A stretch of DNA of 64,000 nucleotides from Chitinophaga sp. S165 (lineage in GTDB: Bacteria; Bacteroidota; Bacteroidia; Chitinophagales; Chitinophagaceae). Positions 15,316 to 26,500 of this stretch are shown here, piece by piece (the first letter of the stretch is position 1; each line of letters starts with the position of its first letter). The translations under genes and the position numbers were made by a program. The stretch spans positions 310,001 through 374,000 of the forward strand of contig NZ_QGTG01000001.1 of the NCBI RefSeq assembly GCF_003182155.1. The letters are read 5' to 3'. The notes beneath the pieces were generated by a model, which was given only the letters and a program-made list of their open reading frames with translations, was not told the DNA's origin and made no database searches.

Positions 15316-18300
15316 ATGATACTGGAATTAAGTGAAAAAGGGAAGAAGACGGTTGCTTACCTGTTACTTGCCTTGTTATATTTTGAAGCGATTATCCCTT
15401 CTTTCGCTCTTGGGGCTACGCGCTCTCCAATGCCTATGCCGCGAGTGAGTGTAATAACCCCGTTGCATACACAGAAAAGCATATCAAAGCCGGTGGATGC
15501 ACCAACGGGTAAGCCGGAAAAGCTTCGTCCGAAAGAGGAAGCATTTATAGGAGGGCCTACCCAGCCCGAAATGCAGGCATTTGCTTCCGTTAATAATGCC
15601 AACATGGTGGACCTGTTTACCGGTAACTTTTCCTATTCCATTCCTCTTCTGGATGTAGGAGGATATCCGATCGCAATCGGTTATAACAGCGGTATTTCCA
15701 TGGACCAGGAGGCTAGTTGGGTAGGACTTGGATGGAATATCAATCCGGGTACCATCACCCGTAATATGCGCGGCCTGCCAGACGATTTCAGTGGAACTGA
15801 GGATACGGTTCAGAAAGTGTCATCGATAAAAGCCAATAGGACTTTCGGAGGAGGAGTAGGTGCAGATGTGGAATTGGTTGGATTCCCGCTTCCAAAGAAG
15901 GGCAGTGGCGACGTTTCGCTTAAAGGATCGGTAGGATTGTTTTACAATACGTACAGAGGTCTTGGAATGGAAGTAGCCGTTAATTCCAGCATTAATGCCG
16001 GTTCTGCCAGTATGGGAGATTTTTCGGCGGGATTATCCATGGTAAATAGTTCTCAGCAAGGGGCTTCATTAACACCTTCTTTGTCATATGGCATGTCTGG
16101 CCGGGCCGCTCAGAAGACAGGCGGTTTTGCAGGTAACGTGACTATTGGCTCCACCTTTAGCTCCCGCACAGGTTTGAAAACTTTGCAGCTTTCAACTGGT
16201 CTGAAGCAATACAATATTGATGATAGGAACCTAAGTGTAATGGCTAATAGCGGGTTGGCGAGAATCGCCCCTTCAGCAGCGATCAGCTTTTCTTATCCGT
16301 CATATATACCTGAGATCTCTTTACCCTATACCAGTTCCTCTATTAGCGTTACGCTAAAAACAGGGTCGTCGCAAAAGGTATTACATCCGAACTGGTTTTT
16401 TAATGCCTACGCGTCGGAGCAGGTAATTAAACCGGAGGACAGGAGAATGTCATTGCCTGCTTATGGCTACCTGAATTATCAACAGGCAAAAAATAACACT
16501 TCTGTTTTACTCGATTTTAACAGGGAACGTGATATACCATACAGGGAGAAACCGGAAGTACCTAATATTGGCATCCCATCATATACGTACGACGTCTTTT
16601 CAATGTCCGGAGAAGGCACGGGAGGAATGTTCCGGGCATACCGTGGAGATATAGGGTATGTGTTTGATCATACTATGAAAACGAAAGATCAGTCGGGGAA
16701 TGCAAGTATAGATCTGGGAGTGGGCGACCTGGTGCACGCCGGGGTAGATCTGGCATATAACAGGGCGTCTACAACTACCGGCCCATGGCAGGAACAGAAC
16801 CCACTTGCAACGAATGTTGCTTTCTCCGGCTCCAATAAATTATTTGAAGCAGCCTATTTCCGGAATCCGGGAGAAATGACGATTACGGATTCTGCTTTCT
16901 ATAAAAACATCGGGGAGGATGATGTTGTGGCGGTTAATCTCATTCAAAACGGAAGCAGTGATCCTGACATTCGCACATCCAATCAATTGAACCGTTACCA
17001 GCGGCAGCGGTATGTTGGAAAGCTGACAGTGAATCCTCAGAATATGAAGAGGGCGGTACGTGACAAGAGAACTCAGGTGATTTCCTATCTGACAGCAGAG
17101 GAAGCTGGTAAGGCAGGATTGTCAAGATATATTGAGAACCACAGAGAAGATTCATTTGCAGTAAATCATTGTGCCAAAGACTTTCCCAGTGACGTTGAAG
17201 GAAATGGGATCGGCTTGTTTGGCGAATATTTTAAAGGAAAGAATTTCGAGACGCTGTTGTTAAACAGATCTGACAGCCAGATAAACTTCCCGAACATAGG
17301 TGCGTTTCTTGCAGGTTGGCCACAAGGAGTTGAGAAGGTGAGTACAAATTTTTCAATACGGTGGACAGGTAGATTGAAAGCTCCGGTTACCGGCAGATAT
17401 ACGTTTTATGTAGGTTCGGACGACGGGGCGCAGGTAATTCTCAATGATTCGGTTCTTGTGGACCGTTTTGGGGATCATTCCCTGGAGGATTCGGGGAAGG
17501 TGAACCTGGTGGCGGGCGACGTTTATAATTTACGAATAAAATATCGCCAGGTTAAAGGAGGATCAGGTATAGGTCTGTCATGGAAATACGCTGGTTTGCC
17601 TGCCATGCCTATTCCCAAAGAATATCTGTACCATATGCCAGTCAAAGACACCTTCGTTACCGGACCGGATAGCTTGTCGAGCGAGACAAGAGTAAACGGT
17701 TTCCGTAAGAAGAACCACATTTCCGAAATCGCTGTATTGAATAGGGATGGCAAGAGATATGTTTATGGTATTCCGGTATATAATCTTCAGCAAAAGGAAG
17801 TTACGTTTTCGGTAAAGAAAAGTAGTGGCAATGTTGCAACCGGACAGGTAAAATATGTGCCGGGCCAGGATAATACTGTTGATAACAAAAATGGACTGGA
17901 TCATTACTTCAGCAGCGAAACGGTACCTGCGTACGCACACTCCTTCCTGTTGACAGGTATTCTGTCTCCGGAATATCAGGACCTGACCGGAGATGGGATC
18001 TCTATTGATGATCCGGGTGATGCGATTAAATTTAATTATACGAAGACGGCTGGCACTAAGAATCCATATAAATGGCGTATCCCGGCAGGAGACGCGATGG
18101 CGAACTACAGTGAAGGATTGAAAACTGACGACAGGGACGACAAGGGCAGTTATGTTTACGGCGAAAAAGAGTTGTGGTATGTACACTCGATTGAGTCGAA
18201 GAACATGATCGCAACCTTTAAGCTAAGTAAGCGGGAAGATATGTTTGCGGTTGACGAAAATGGTGTGAGACTGCCTGACAGTCTCACGAGAAAACTGGAC

Positions 18301-21300
18301 GAGATAAATCTATATACGAAAGCTGATTTTCAGAAAAACGGTAAATATGCAAGGGCTGTAAAAACCGTTCATTTTGAATATAGCTATGAGCTTTGTCCCG
18401 GTGTAAATGGTAAGTTGAATAATAAAGGAAAGCTTACTTTAAAAAAGATCTGGTTCACGTACAATGGTAATGATAAAGGGAAACGTAATCCATATATATT
18501 CAGTTATAACAATAATAACCCAGCTTATAATGCTGCCGCGAATGACCGGTGGGGGAACTATAAAGATGCTTTGCAGAATCCGGGATCGACAGCTGAAAAT
18601 GTGATCGCAAATGCTGATTACCCTTATGCGCTGCAGGATAGTGCTATCGCTGCCAATAATGCTGCGGCCTGGACGCTGGACTCAATTGTATTACCCTCCG
18701 GTGGCCGTATGAAGGTGACTTACGAGAGTGATGATTATGCCTATGTACAGAACAAACGGGCTGCACAGCTTTATAAAGTAGCTGGATTTTCAGCGGGGAA
18801 GCCTTCTTCACTCACTGATTTGAGCACAGACCTATATGGCGCCATAGACTATTTGTATGTATCCATTAATGTTCCATATGCAGTAAATAGTAATGAAGAA
18901 GTCTATAACAGATATCTGCAAGGCATGGATAAGCTGTACTTCCGTTTATCGGTACAGATGCTAGGCGATAAATTCGGCAAAGGAAAAGAGTATATACCTT
19001 GCTATGCAACAGTTGATCCTGGCACTTTTGGCTTCTTTAATAGCGGAAAGACAATATGGGTGCGCCTGAAGGCGATAGATCCTTCTGCAAAGATGAATAC
19101 CCCAAAAAGTGTGTATAGCCCGATTGCGGAATCAGCCTTACAATACCTACGTTTGAACCTCCCCTCAAAAGCTTACCCGGGATCGGATATAGGGACCGAT
19201 GATGTGAGTCCTGTGGATATTGTAAAGATGTTGTTATCACAGGCTGATAATATGACAAATATGATGTTGACATTCGATATCGCCGCGAGGGTGAAGCGAT
19301 GGGCAAAAGATGTTGATCTTAACAGAAGTTATGTACGGTTAAATAATCCCTATTATAAAAAATATGGAGGAGGACTGCGTGTTAAAAAGGTCGTTATCTA
19401 TGACCATTGGGATAAGATGACTAAACAGCGGGAATCCATATATGGGCAGGAATACAAGTATACTACAACAAAGGAATTGAATGGAAAAAAGGAGGTGATC
19501 AGCAGTGGTGTTGCTTCCTATGAACCCATCATAGGTGGAGAGGAAAATCCATGGAAGGTACCGGTGGAATATAATATGCAGGTATCGTCGCTCGTCCCTG
19601 TAGACAGAGGATATACGGAACTGCCTTACGGCGAAGGATTTTTCCCTGCGCCTGCAGTTGGCTACAGCAGGGTGCGTGTAAGAACCATTCATGCAGATAA
19701 GACGCGTTCCGCGAATGGTTTCGAAGAAACATGTTTTTATACAGGTTATGATTTTCCAACACTGACAGATGTAACGAACCTGGGGGACAGTAAAAAGCGC
19801 TTTAAGCCCCTTTTATCAAACCTCTTGCGGATCAATGCCCGTCAGTTCCTTGCATTAAGCCAGGGCTTTAAAGTGGAGCTGAATGATATGACCGGGAAGA
19901 TCCGCTCACAGGCATCGTATCCTGAAACCGACCTGGACAAGCCCGTCGCTTATACTGAATACTTTTATAAGGTGGATGATCAGGGAGCTTTAGAGAAACA
20001 TCTCAATAATACGGTCGACGTCATTACTCCTCATGGTGATGTTAAGCGGGCTGTTACAATAGGAAAGGAAATTGAATTAATGCTGGATATGAGAGAGCAG
20101 CATTCTGTAACAAACGGATATAGTGCGAATGTCAATGTAGATATGTTTAAGTTTTTCTGGCCTCCTGTATTCCTCGTTCCTATGCTGCTTAATCTGGTGC
20201 AGCGGGAAGAAACACAGTACCGTTCTGTAGCAGCAACAAAGATCATCAACAGGCATGGTATTCTGGATAGCGTACTTGCTATTGATAAAGGAAGCCGTGT
20301 GACTACAAGAAATCTGCTGTACGATGGTGAAACAGGAGATCCTTTGCTGACCAGCACACAGAATGAATTTAATGATCCTGTATATAATTTTAGTTATCCC
20401 GTTGGATGGGCTTATGATGGAATGAGTGGCGCTTATAAGAATATAGGCGTAACGATGGATAATATCACCATGAAGGATGGGCGTATCGTTAGTGGATTAA
20501 CTGGAAATGTTACAGATTACTTTTCAGCCGGAGATGAGATATTGGTTTATTCTTATCCGAAGACGGGAGGTACGATATGTGATCCACAGATAGCGACATT
20601 CCCAACGTCATCGTTTATTTATGCGGTAAACGCTAATGTTATAACTGGTGGGCAGCCTGATATCTATTTTGTGGACCGGGATGGAGCTCCATTCACTGGC
20701 AATGATATCACGCTTAAGATCACCCGGTCTGGCAGAAGGAATATCGCGGGAGCAGTTGGCAGTATTACAAGTTTAAAAAACCCTCTTAGAGGAAATTCAC
20801 TGGTGCTGGATAGCTCTATTAACATTGTATCAGCGTCCGCCGTCTCCTATAAACAATTCTGGAAGGTAAGTGATAAAAAGAAGTTGTCAGAGGCTACGGT
20901 ATGTGTACCTGTTCCATATAGCGAATATATAGGCGGCGGTAGTGACTGTGGGGTACGATATTATGGAAACATTGCCGTAAGTAAGGTATTTAAGAAGAAT
21001 AACTGCGATGGCAATGGACAGGGAAGTTCGGTTACTTACACGATGGCGGCGAACAGATTCACTTCCACTATAAGTATATCTGATGCAACTACCAAAGCAA
21101 GGGCAGCACTTGACAGCCTTGGACAGGTTTATGCGAATATGTACGGCACATGTACTTATACATATACCAGCAAGGCGGATAGTGTTACATTATTTTCAGA
21201 AGCCTGCCAGGATAATGCTATTCCTGTTCTTTATACTTACAGAATACCTGCGGGAGCGTATACTTCTACTATCAGTCAGGAAGACGCGGACAGTAACGTA

Positions 21301-21876
21301 AAAAGACAACTGGGGGATAGTGCGCGGATTGTGACGAATAGAAATGGAAGATGTTACTTTAAAAATGATACTACTGGGATACTGGCTTACCCGGTTTGTG
21401 CAAGTGGTATTCCGGTTGGGGTATGGGTGAAAGTTCCTGCTGGGGTGGATACATCGTTCATAAGCAAAGAAGCGGCGAACGAAAAGGCAAGGGCAAGATA
21501 TTGGGCTTTTGCGCAGGCTGAAGCCAATGAAAAGGGAACTTGTATGAATGGCGTCTATGTACAAATGACAGTAGAACCCGCAGGAACAGATGGCGTGAAA
21601 TCGTATTCATTGATTTCAGTACACTTCTTTGCAGATGCAGCTTTAACAATTCCGACAACGGTTACTGATCTGACTGTTAATTATATGGTGAAAAGATATG
21701 ATTGTAATCCAAGCGACCCTGAAGTATTTCATATATCAAAAGTATGCAACGGAACATCAACGTTTATTGGTAAGCCGATCACAGAGATGAGGAGCGAAGG
21801 GATATGTTGGAATGCGTTTTATTATTTGTCACCTGGCACAGGTTACATTCCTGATCCTGGATCAATGGAAGAATAA
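15316..21876 (+). CDS. Giant surface protein of the Rhs locus (PA14 and DUF5977 repeats)
   Basis: 2186 residues. Residues ~12-32 are hydrophobic and act as signal peptide or anchor. The N-terminal block has the Bacteroidota Rhs-partner signature FTGNFSYSIPLLDVGG, then QEASWVGLGWNINPG and RNMRGLPDDF (about 100-160), similar in style to SpvB/TcB-like beta-rich shells. A PA14 carbohydrate-binding domain is at about 630-760 (GLFGEYF, SIRWTGRLKAPVTGRYTF, SDDGAQVILNDS). Three DUF5977 repeats lie at about 1905-1945, 1970-2015 and 2035-2077, each ending in nGxC. It is followed after 6 bp by the 559-residue protein and then the Rhs protein, so the three form one operon. Likely role: envelope-exposed component or shell of the toxin system (inference). 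Confidence 0.75.
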   Translation: MILELSEKGKKTVAYLLLALLYFEAIIPSFALGATRSPMPMPRVSVITPLHTQKSISKPVDAPTGKPEKLRPKEEAFIGGPTQPEMQAFASVNNANMVDLFTGNFSYSIPLLDVGGYPIAIGYNSGISMDQEASWVGLGWNINPGTITRNMRGLPDDFSGTEDTVQKVSSIKANRTFGGGVGADVELVGFPLPKKGSGDVSLKGSVGLFYNTYRGLGMEVAVNSSINAGSASMGDFSAGLSMVNSSQQGASLTPSLSYGMSGRAAQKTGGFAGNVTIGSTFSSRTGLKTLQLSTGLKQYNIDDRNLSVMANSGLARIAPSAAISFSYPSYIPEISLPYTSSSISVTLKTGSSQKVLHPNWFFNAYASEQVIKPEDRRMSLPAYGYLNYQQAKNNTSVLLDFNRERDIPYREKPEVPNIGIPSYTYDVFSMSGEGTGGMFRAYRGDIGYVFDHTMKTKDQSGNASIDLGVGDLVHAGVDLAYNRASTTTGPWQEQNPLATNVAFSGSNKLFEAAYFRNPGEMTITDSAFYKNIGEDDVVAVNLIQNGSSDPDIRTSNQLNRYQRQRYVGKLTVNPQNMKRAVRDKRTQVISYLTAEEAGKAGLSRYIENHREDSFAVNHCAKDFPSDVEGNGIGLFGEYFKGKNFETLLLNRSDSQINFPNIGAFLAGWPQGVEKVSTNFSIRWTGRLKAPVTGRYTFYVGSDDGAQVILNDSVLVDRFGDHSLEDSGKVNLVAGDVYNLRIKYRQVKGGSGIGLSWKYAGLPAMPIPKEYLYHMPVKDTFVTGPDSLSSETRVNGFRKKNHISEIAVLNRDGKRYVYGIPVYNLQQKEVTFSVKKSSGNVATGQVKYVPGQDNTVDNKNGLDHYFSSETVPAYAHSFLLTGILSPEYQDLTGDGISIDDPGDAIKFNYTKTAGTKNPYKWRIPAGDAMANYSEGLKTDDRDDKGSYVYGEKELWYVHSIESKNMIATFKLSKREDMFAVDENGVRLPDSLTRKLDEINLYTKADFQKNGKYARAVKTVHFEYSYELCPGVNGKLNNKGKLTLKKIWFTYNGNDKGKRNPYIFSYNNNNPAYNAAANDRWGNYKDALQNPGSTAENVIANADYPYALQDSAIAANNAAAWTLDSIVLPSGGRMKVTYESDDYAYVQNKRAAQLYKVAGFSAGKPSSLTDLSTDLYGAIDYLYVSINVPYAVNSNEEVYNRYLQGMDKLYFRLSVQMLGDKFGKGKEYIPCYATVDPGTFGFFNSGKTIWVRLKAIDPSAKMNTPKSVYSPIAESALQYLRLNLPSKAYPGSDIGTDDVSPVDIVKMLLSQADNMTNMMLTFDIAARVKRWAKDVDLNRSYVRLNNPYYKKYGGGLRVKKVVIYDHWDKMTKQRESIYGQEYKYTTTKELNGKKEVISSGVASYEPIIGGEENPWKVPVEYNMQVSSLVPVDRGYTELPYGEGFFPAPAVGYSRVRVRTIHADKTRSANGFEETCFYTGYDFPTLTDVTNLGDSKKRFKPLLSNLLRINARQFLALSQGFKVELNDMTGKIRSQASYPETDLDKPVAYTEYFYKVDDQGALEKHLNNTVDVITPHGDVKRAVTIGKEIELMLDMREQHSVTNGYSANVNVDMFKFFWPPVFLVPMLLNLVQREETQYRSVAATKIINRHGILDSVLAIDKGSRVTTRNLLYDGETGDPLLTSTQNEFNDPVYNFSYPVGWAYDGMSGAYKNIGVTMDNITMKDGRIVSGLTGNVTDYFSAGDEILVYSYPKTGGTICDPQIATFPTSSFIYAVNANVITGGQPDIYFVDRDGAPFTGNDITLKITRSGRRNIAGAVGSITSLKNPLRGNSLVLDSSINIVSASAVSYKQFWKVSDKKKLSEATVCVPVPYSEYIGGGSDCGVRYYGNIAVSKVFKKNNCDGNGQGSSVTYTMAANRFTSTISISDATTKARAALDSLGQVYANMYGTCTYTYTSKADSVTLFSEACQDNAIPVLYTYRIPAGAYTSTISQEDADSNVKRQLGDSARIVTNRNGRCYFKNDTTGILAYPVCASGIPVGVWVKVPAGVDTSFISKEAANEKARARYWAFAQAEANEKGTCMNGVYVQMTVEPAGTDGVKSYSLISVHFFADAALTIPTTVTDLTVNYMVKRYDCNPSDPEVFHISKVCNGTSTFIGKPITEMRSEGICWNAFYYLSPGTGYIPDPGSMEE

Positions 21877-21882
21877 TTTTTA

Positions 21883-23562
21883 ATGAAAACTAGCAAGAGA
21901 TTTATGAAATCATATATACGGTTTTTGTTGCTGACTATTGTTTTGCTGACAGGTGGCATCCGGAGGTTAAATGCCCAGGGTGGAAGTGGAGCAACTGCCT
22001 GCACCTGCGAGTGTTTAAGACCATTCTTCGATTACCTGATAAAATCAAACAGGTTGTTTATTCAGCCGTCTGACGGGATACTCGTTTCGGACCTACTTGA
22101 AGAGGCCCGAAATTCGGGCTATAGCGTGTCTTTTACGCAATGTCAGATACTATCGCGTAATGTTAATGGTTCTTTTTATGCCAAAACACAGGAGCCAAAT
22201 GCTACGGTATACCGCGCAGTTATTGGAGACTGCACTGTTTCAATTAATTCAACTACAGGGCTTGCGGTAACATTTGCCGGTCTGTTAAGCGATGCCTGTG
22301 GCACGGATGGTACTGTCACTTACCATACGTCAGGAACCGGCGCTATCAAGGCTCGTCTGAAAGTTGATTCATGTCTGAATTGCACGGATGACGATGTAGT
22401 ACGCTCTTGTTACAGCGCTGTTACAGAAAGCTCGGTGAACGCTTATCTATATGGGTTAGCTGGTAACTGGCGTCCGTCGCGCTCCTATGCTTACTATGAC
22501 GACCGTAAAGAGACAGACCCAAGTCCGTCGGCGAATATATCTATGCGGACTGCAGGTACCATCAGCAATTTCAGGACCTTCTGGAAGTTCTCAGGAGGCA
22601 GCTTGCAGGCTATGCAGGACAATTCTCCGGATACCACTAAATGGGTATGGAATAGCGAACTGACATTGGTAAACAGGAAAGGGCTTGAGTTGGAAAACAG
22701 GGATCCTCTTGGGCGCTATAATGCGGGGCTGTACGGATACGATGACGCACTGCCCGTTGCAGTAGTACAGAACGCCAGATACAGGGAGATCGCATTTGAA
22801 GGATTTGAAGACTACGATTTTGGAGGTAATCCTTGTGACGCAGCATGCAGTGTTCCCAGGAGTTTTGATTTTTCTTTTTATAAAAATCAGCTTGATATAA
22901 CGCAGCAGCATACGGGGATGTACAGTCTCCGTGTCGATTCCAGTGCGGGTATAACAGCCAGCATAAAGGACATAGAAGGAGAAGGATTTGGAATGACTTT
23001 TAACAGAGCGGATGTTAGTTGCGGTATAATTACTCCCGGCCTCGCGTCTATTAAAACAGATAGCGGAGCATTGTTACCCTCATTTTCTCCAATAGCAGGT
23101 AAGACGATCGTAGTGAGTGCCTGGGTAAAAGAACAGCAGGATTGCAAGGGCAATACGTATACAGGAAACTATATGGCGCTGGTGATTAAACAACCGGGCG
23201 ACAGTAATACGGTTGTTGCACATCCTAAAGGAGCCATTATAGAAGGGTGGCAACGTTATGAGGAGGTAATAGCTATACCGGATGATGCCGTCTCGCTCTC
23301 ACTGTTAATGAAAGCAACTGCCGGGCACGCGGTGTTCTTCGATGATATCAGAATTCACCCCTACAATGCTAATATGAAATCGTTTGTTTACGGACCTTCA
23401 GATCTTCGTCTCATGGCGGAACTCGATGAGAATAACTACGCTACCTTCTATGAATATGATGATGACGGTACGCTCATCCGCCTGAAGAAAGAAACGGAAC
23501 GTGGTATTAAAACTATCACAGAAACGAGAAGTGCTCTCTTAAAAGAAAACATTGATCAATGA
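21883..23562 (+). CDS. Secreted middle component of the Rhs locus
   Basis: 559 residues with a signal peptide (basic start, hydrophobic helix to about residue 30, cleavage after LNAQ). Cys-rich N-terminal part (CTCEC near 40). Residues ~290-490 look like a beta-sandwich/CBM-type module (SGxxSL, AWVKEQ, HAVFFDDIRIHP). The C-terminus carries the phrase FVYGPSDLRLMAELDENNYA, then FYEYDDDGTLIRLKKETERG, a hallmark of Bacteroidota proteins that precede Rhs repeats; it resembles the start of an Rhs shell. Its stop overlaps the next start (ATGA), so the chain may once have been one protein. Function unproven; I infer a structural partner of the Rhs protein. Confidence 0.65.
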   Translation: MKTSKRFMKSYIRFLLLTIVLLTGGIRRLNAQGGSGATACTCECLRPFFDYLIKSNRLFIQPSDGILVSDLLEEARNSGYSVSFTQCQILSRNVNGSFYAKTQEPNATVYRAVIGDCTVSINSTTGLAVTFAGLLSDACGTDGTVTYHTSGTGAIKARLKVDSCLNCTDDDVVRSCYSAVTESSVNAYLYGLAGNWRPSRSYAYYDDRKETDPSPSANISMRTAGTISNFRTFWKFSGGSLQAMQDNSPDTTKWVWNSELTLVNRKGLELENRDPLGRYNAGLYGYDDALPVAVVQNARYREIAFEGFEDYDFGGNPCDAACSVPRSFDFSFYKNQLDITQQHTGMYSLRVDSSAGITASIKDIEGEGFGMTFNRADVSCGIITPGLASIKTDSGALLPSFSPIAGKTIVVSAWVKEQQDCKGNTYTGNYMALVIKQPGDSNTVVAHPKGAIIEGWQRYEEVIAIPDDAVSLSLLMKATAGHAVFFDDIRIHPYNANMKSFVYGPSDLRLMAELDENNYATFYEYDDDGTLIRLKKETERGIKTITETRSALLKENIDQ

Positions 23563-26500
23563 GCCCATTTTTATTATCCCTATATAATCTGAGCGCACCT
23601 GTTATGAGGAGAATAGTATGCCTTCGCGTAGCGCTGACAATCGTCTTATTGCTCATGCTAACTATTGCCGGACACGGGCAAACCGTTAAAACATTGAAAG
23701 AATTTTTGGACGGTAAGAAAGGGCAGATAGCAAAGGACTCCTTTGTAATGGTAAAAGATGATATTTATTTCGATGCAAGTAAGATCAATACATTAGATAC
23801 ACCTTACCTGGTAAAGAATATTATCACCTTAAAAATAAATGAATATGCAGGCGTACCGCTGCCGCAGGCTTTTACTGCACAGGTGTCCGTAAGGATCATT
23901 TATACAAGACCGGATTATCAGACGGACTCCATTGACAGAACACTGTCTATTAATTATGCTGATACAAGTAGCTACACAAGCAGAAGCAGCTTCGTATTCA
24001 GCAACGCACACATGGTGACAGCGAAGATTCTTGGTGTGACCACCACGGGCAGTAGTGATGTAAAGTCTGTGCTGCAGCTGGACAATGAAATGCAGGTATC
24101 TCCTGTGTATAAACTTTCCTGTTCCAATGACGCTGTAAAGGCTTTCAGGTCTATACAACCGGTATCGCCCAACAATGCCGATGAGTTGCGGGTTGAGTGG
24201 AACGGAGTGACCGGAGCGGATGTTTATGATCTTGAATGGGCCTATATAGATTCCAGCGCCTTGAAGGCTCAGAGATATGGTAATCCACTGAACCCTAATA
24301 AGATATTTAAGAATAATGCCTCACGTGTAACTGTTGCAGACAATAATTATAATATTCCGTTATTGTATGATGGCAAGGGAGCGCTTTATTTTCGTGTGAG
24401 GGCTGTACAGGAGAGGGCTGACAATGCACGTACAGAAACGAATTGGAGCTCTGATTTTGGCGGATTGGGCGCATTCGCTTTTAATGGGCATCAGGATTCA
24501 TTGAACTGGCAGGCAACCACCAGCTTTGCAGAAGAAGGTAAGCGTAAGTCGGTAGTACAATATTATGATGGCAGCTTAAGAGGCAGACAGACAGTGACGA
24601 AGGACAATAGCACCAAAACCACTATAGTCGGCGAAACATACTATGATTATCAGGGAAGGCCCGCAGTACAAGTATTGCCATCGCCTACGCTAAATTCGAT
24701 CATTAAATATTCTCCCGGATTCAATAGAGGTATCAACAGTCCGGAGTATGATAAAGGGCAGTACGATACCTTACCGTCTCCGGCGGCTTTTTTGACGGCA
24801 GCGGCGAAGCCCATGTCAGATAAAAGTGGTACGAATCAATATTATTCATCCGGCAATCCTGATACATCAGGCATTAATAAATTCATTCCTGATGCGGAGG
24901 GGTATGCCTTTACAGAAACGGTTTACACCCAGGATAATACAGGTCGTATCAGCCGGCAGAGTGGCGTGGGACCGGTATTCAGGATTGGAAGTACCCATGA
25001 AACTGAATATTATTACGGTTCTCCAGGAAATGGAGATCTGGACGCCCTTTTTGGTACAGACGTTGGCGATAAGTCGCACTATTTCAAGAACATGGTTAAG
25101 GATGCGAACGGTCAGTTTGCAGTGTCGTATGTGGACATGCATGGTCGTACAATAGCAACAGCATTGGCGGGCAAACCAGATAGTGCAAATTTATCCGATC
25201 TAACGTCCTATAAGGAGGAGCATGTTATTGATTCGCTGTCCGGAGCAGGCAGTAATATTATAAAGGACCTTACGCTTGAGAATACCCAGAGTCAGCTGGT
25301 AACAATAAAAGGAGATTATGATTTTAAATATCAATTAAAGGCGCCGGTTGTAAAGATCAATACCTGTAATGGTCCCGTTTGTTTTAACGGGCTGTATGAC
25401 CTGGAGATCAGGATCACAGATGATGCTTACAATCAGCGGTTGGCAAGAGGAGCTTTTGATACGGTGTTCCGTAATTATAACCTGGATAGTATAAAAGCAG
25501 GCTGTAATATACCACCAAGAGATTTTAATATATCCTTTTCGATAAATCTGCCGAGAGGAAATTATGAGATCACTAAGCGCCTGACGGTGAACAGGCAGGC
25601 TTTGGAATATTACAGGGACAGTGTTTTCATGAAGATGGATACCTGTGTGAAGCTGGACGATTTTATCCGGCAACAGAGGGCGTTGCTGGCGAATGAGCAA
25701 TGTGTACCTGATTGTAAATCCTGTAAGGATAGTGTGGGCACATGGGCTTCTTTCTGGGCCAAATATCCGGCCCGCATAGGACAACCCGTGCAGGATTCTG
25801 TATTGTACAAAACGCAGGCGCTGGCAGATTTTAATAAGGCTGTCGAGGCTTGCGGGGCATTGTGCAAGGACACTTCTGATGTTGAGGATATACTTGCAGC
25901 AATGTTGATGGATGTTTCAGCTCCGTCCGGGCAGTATGCAGATGTGAATGATACAACAAGCGTCTATTCTATTTTTTATCATAAGGATGAAACGGAGTTA
26001 GCTCCGTATGAGCGTGATAACGTTTATTACCTGGATGAATCAGGGCTTCCTGATCAGGTATACAACGACGATATACAGGCATATGTAAAACCTCAACGGC
26101 TGTCGCCAGCGATGTTTGCAGCTAAATTCAAGTCTTCCTGGGCAGCGGCATTATTACAGTTCCATCCTGAATACTACAAGTATCAGGCATATCTGCAGCG
26201 GCAAACAGCTTATGAGTGGGATAGAAAAGCCGAGGCTATTGATACATATGCCGAAGCAAAGAGCGCCGGATATCTGAATCCGACGGGTAATTCCGATTAT
26301 TCATTCCCTATTGTACCAGCGAATAACGACCCACTTGCCAGCAGAGATGTTTTAATAAAAGATAAATTAAATCAGGTCCTGAAAAGTTACAACAAGGACG
26401 CTGACCCGGCTAAGCAGTTGTCGCTTTGGAGTGTAGCTACTATGACAGTGAAGTGCCAGGATGCACTTACTGCATGCAAAGAGTCGTATCGTACGCCAGA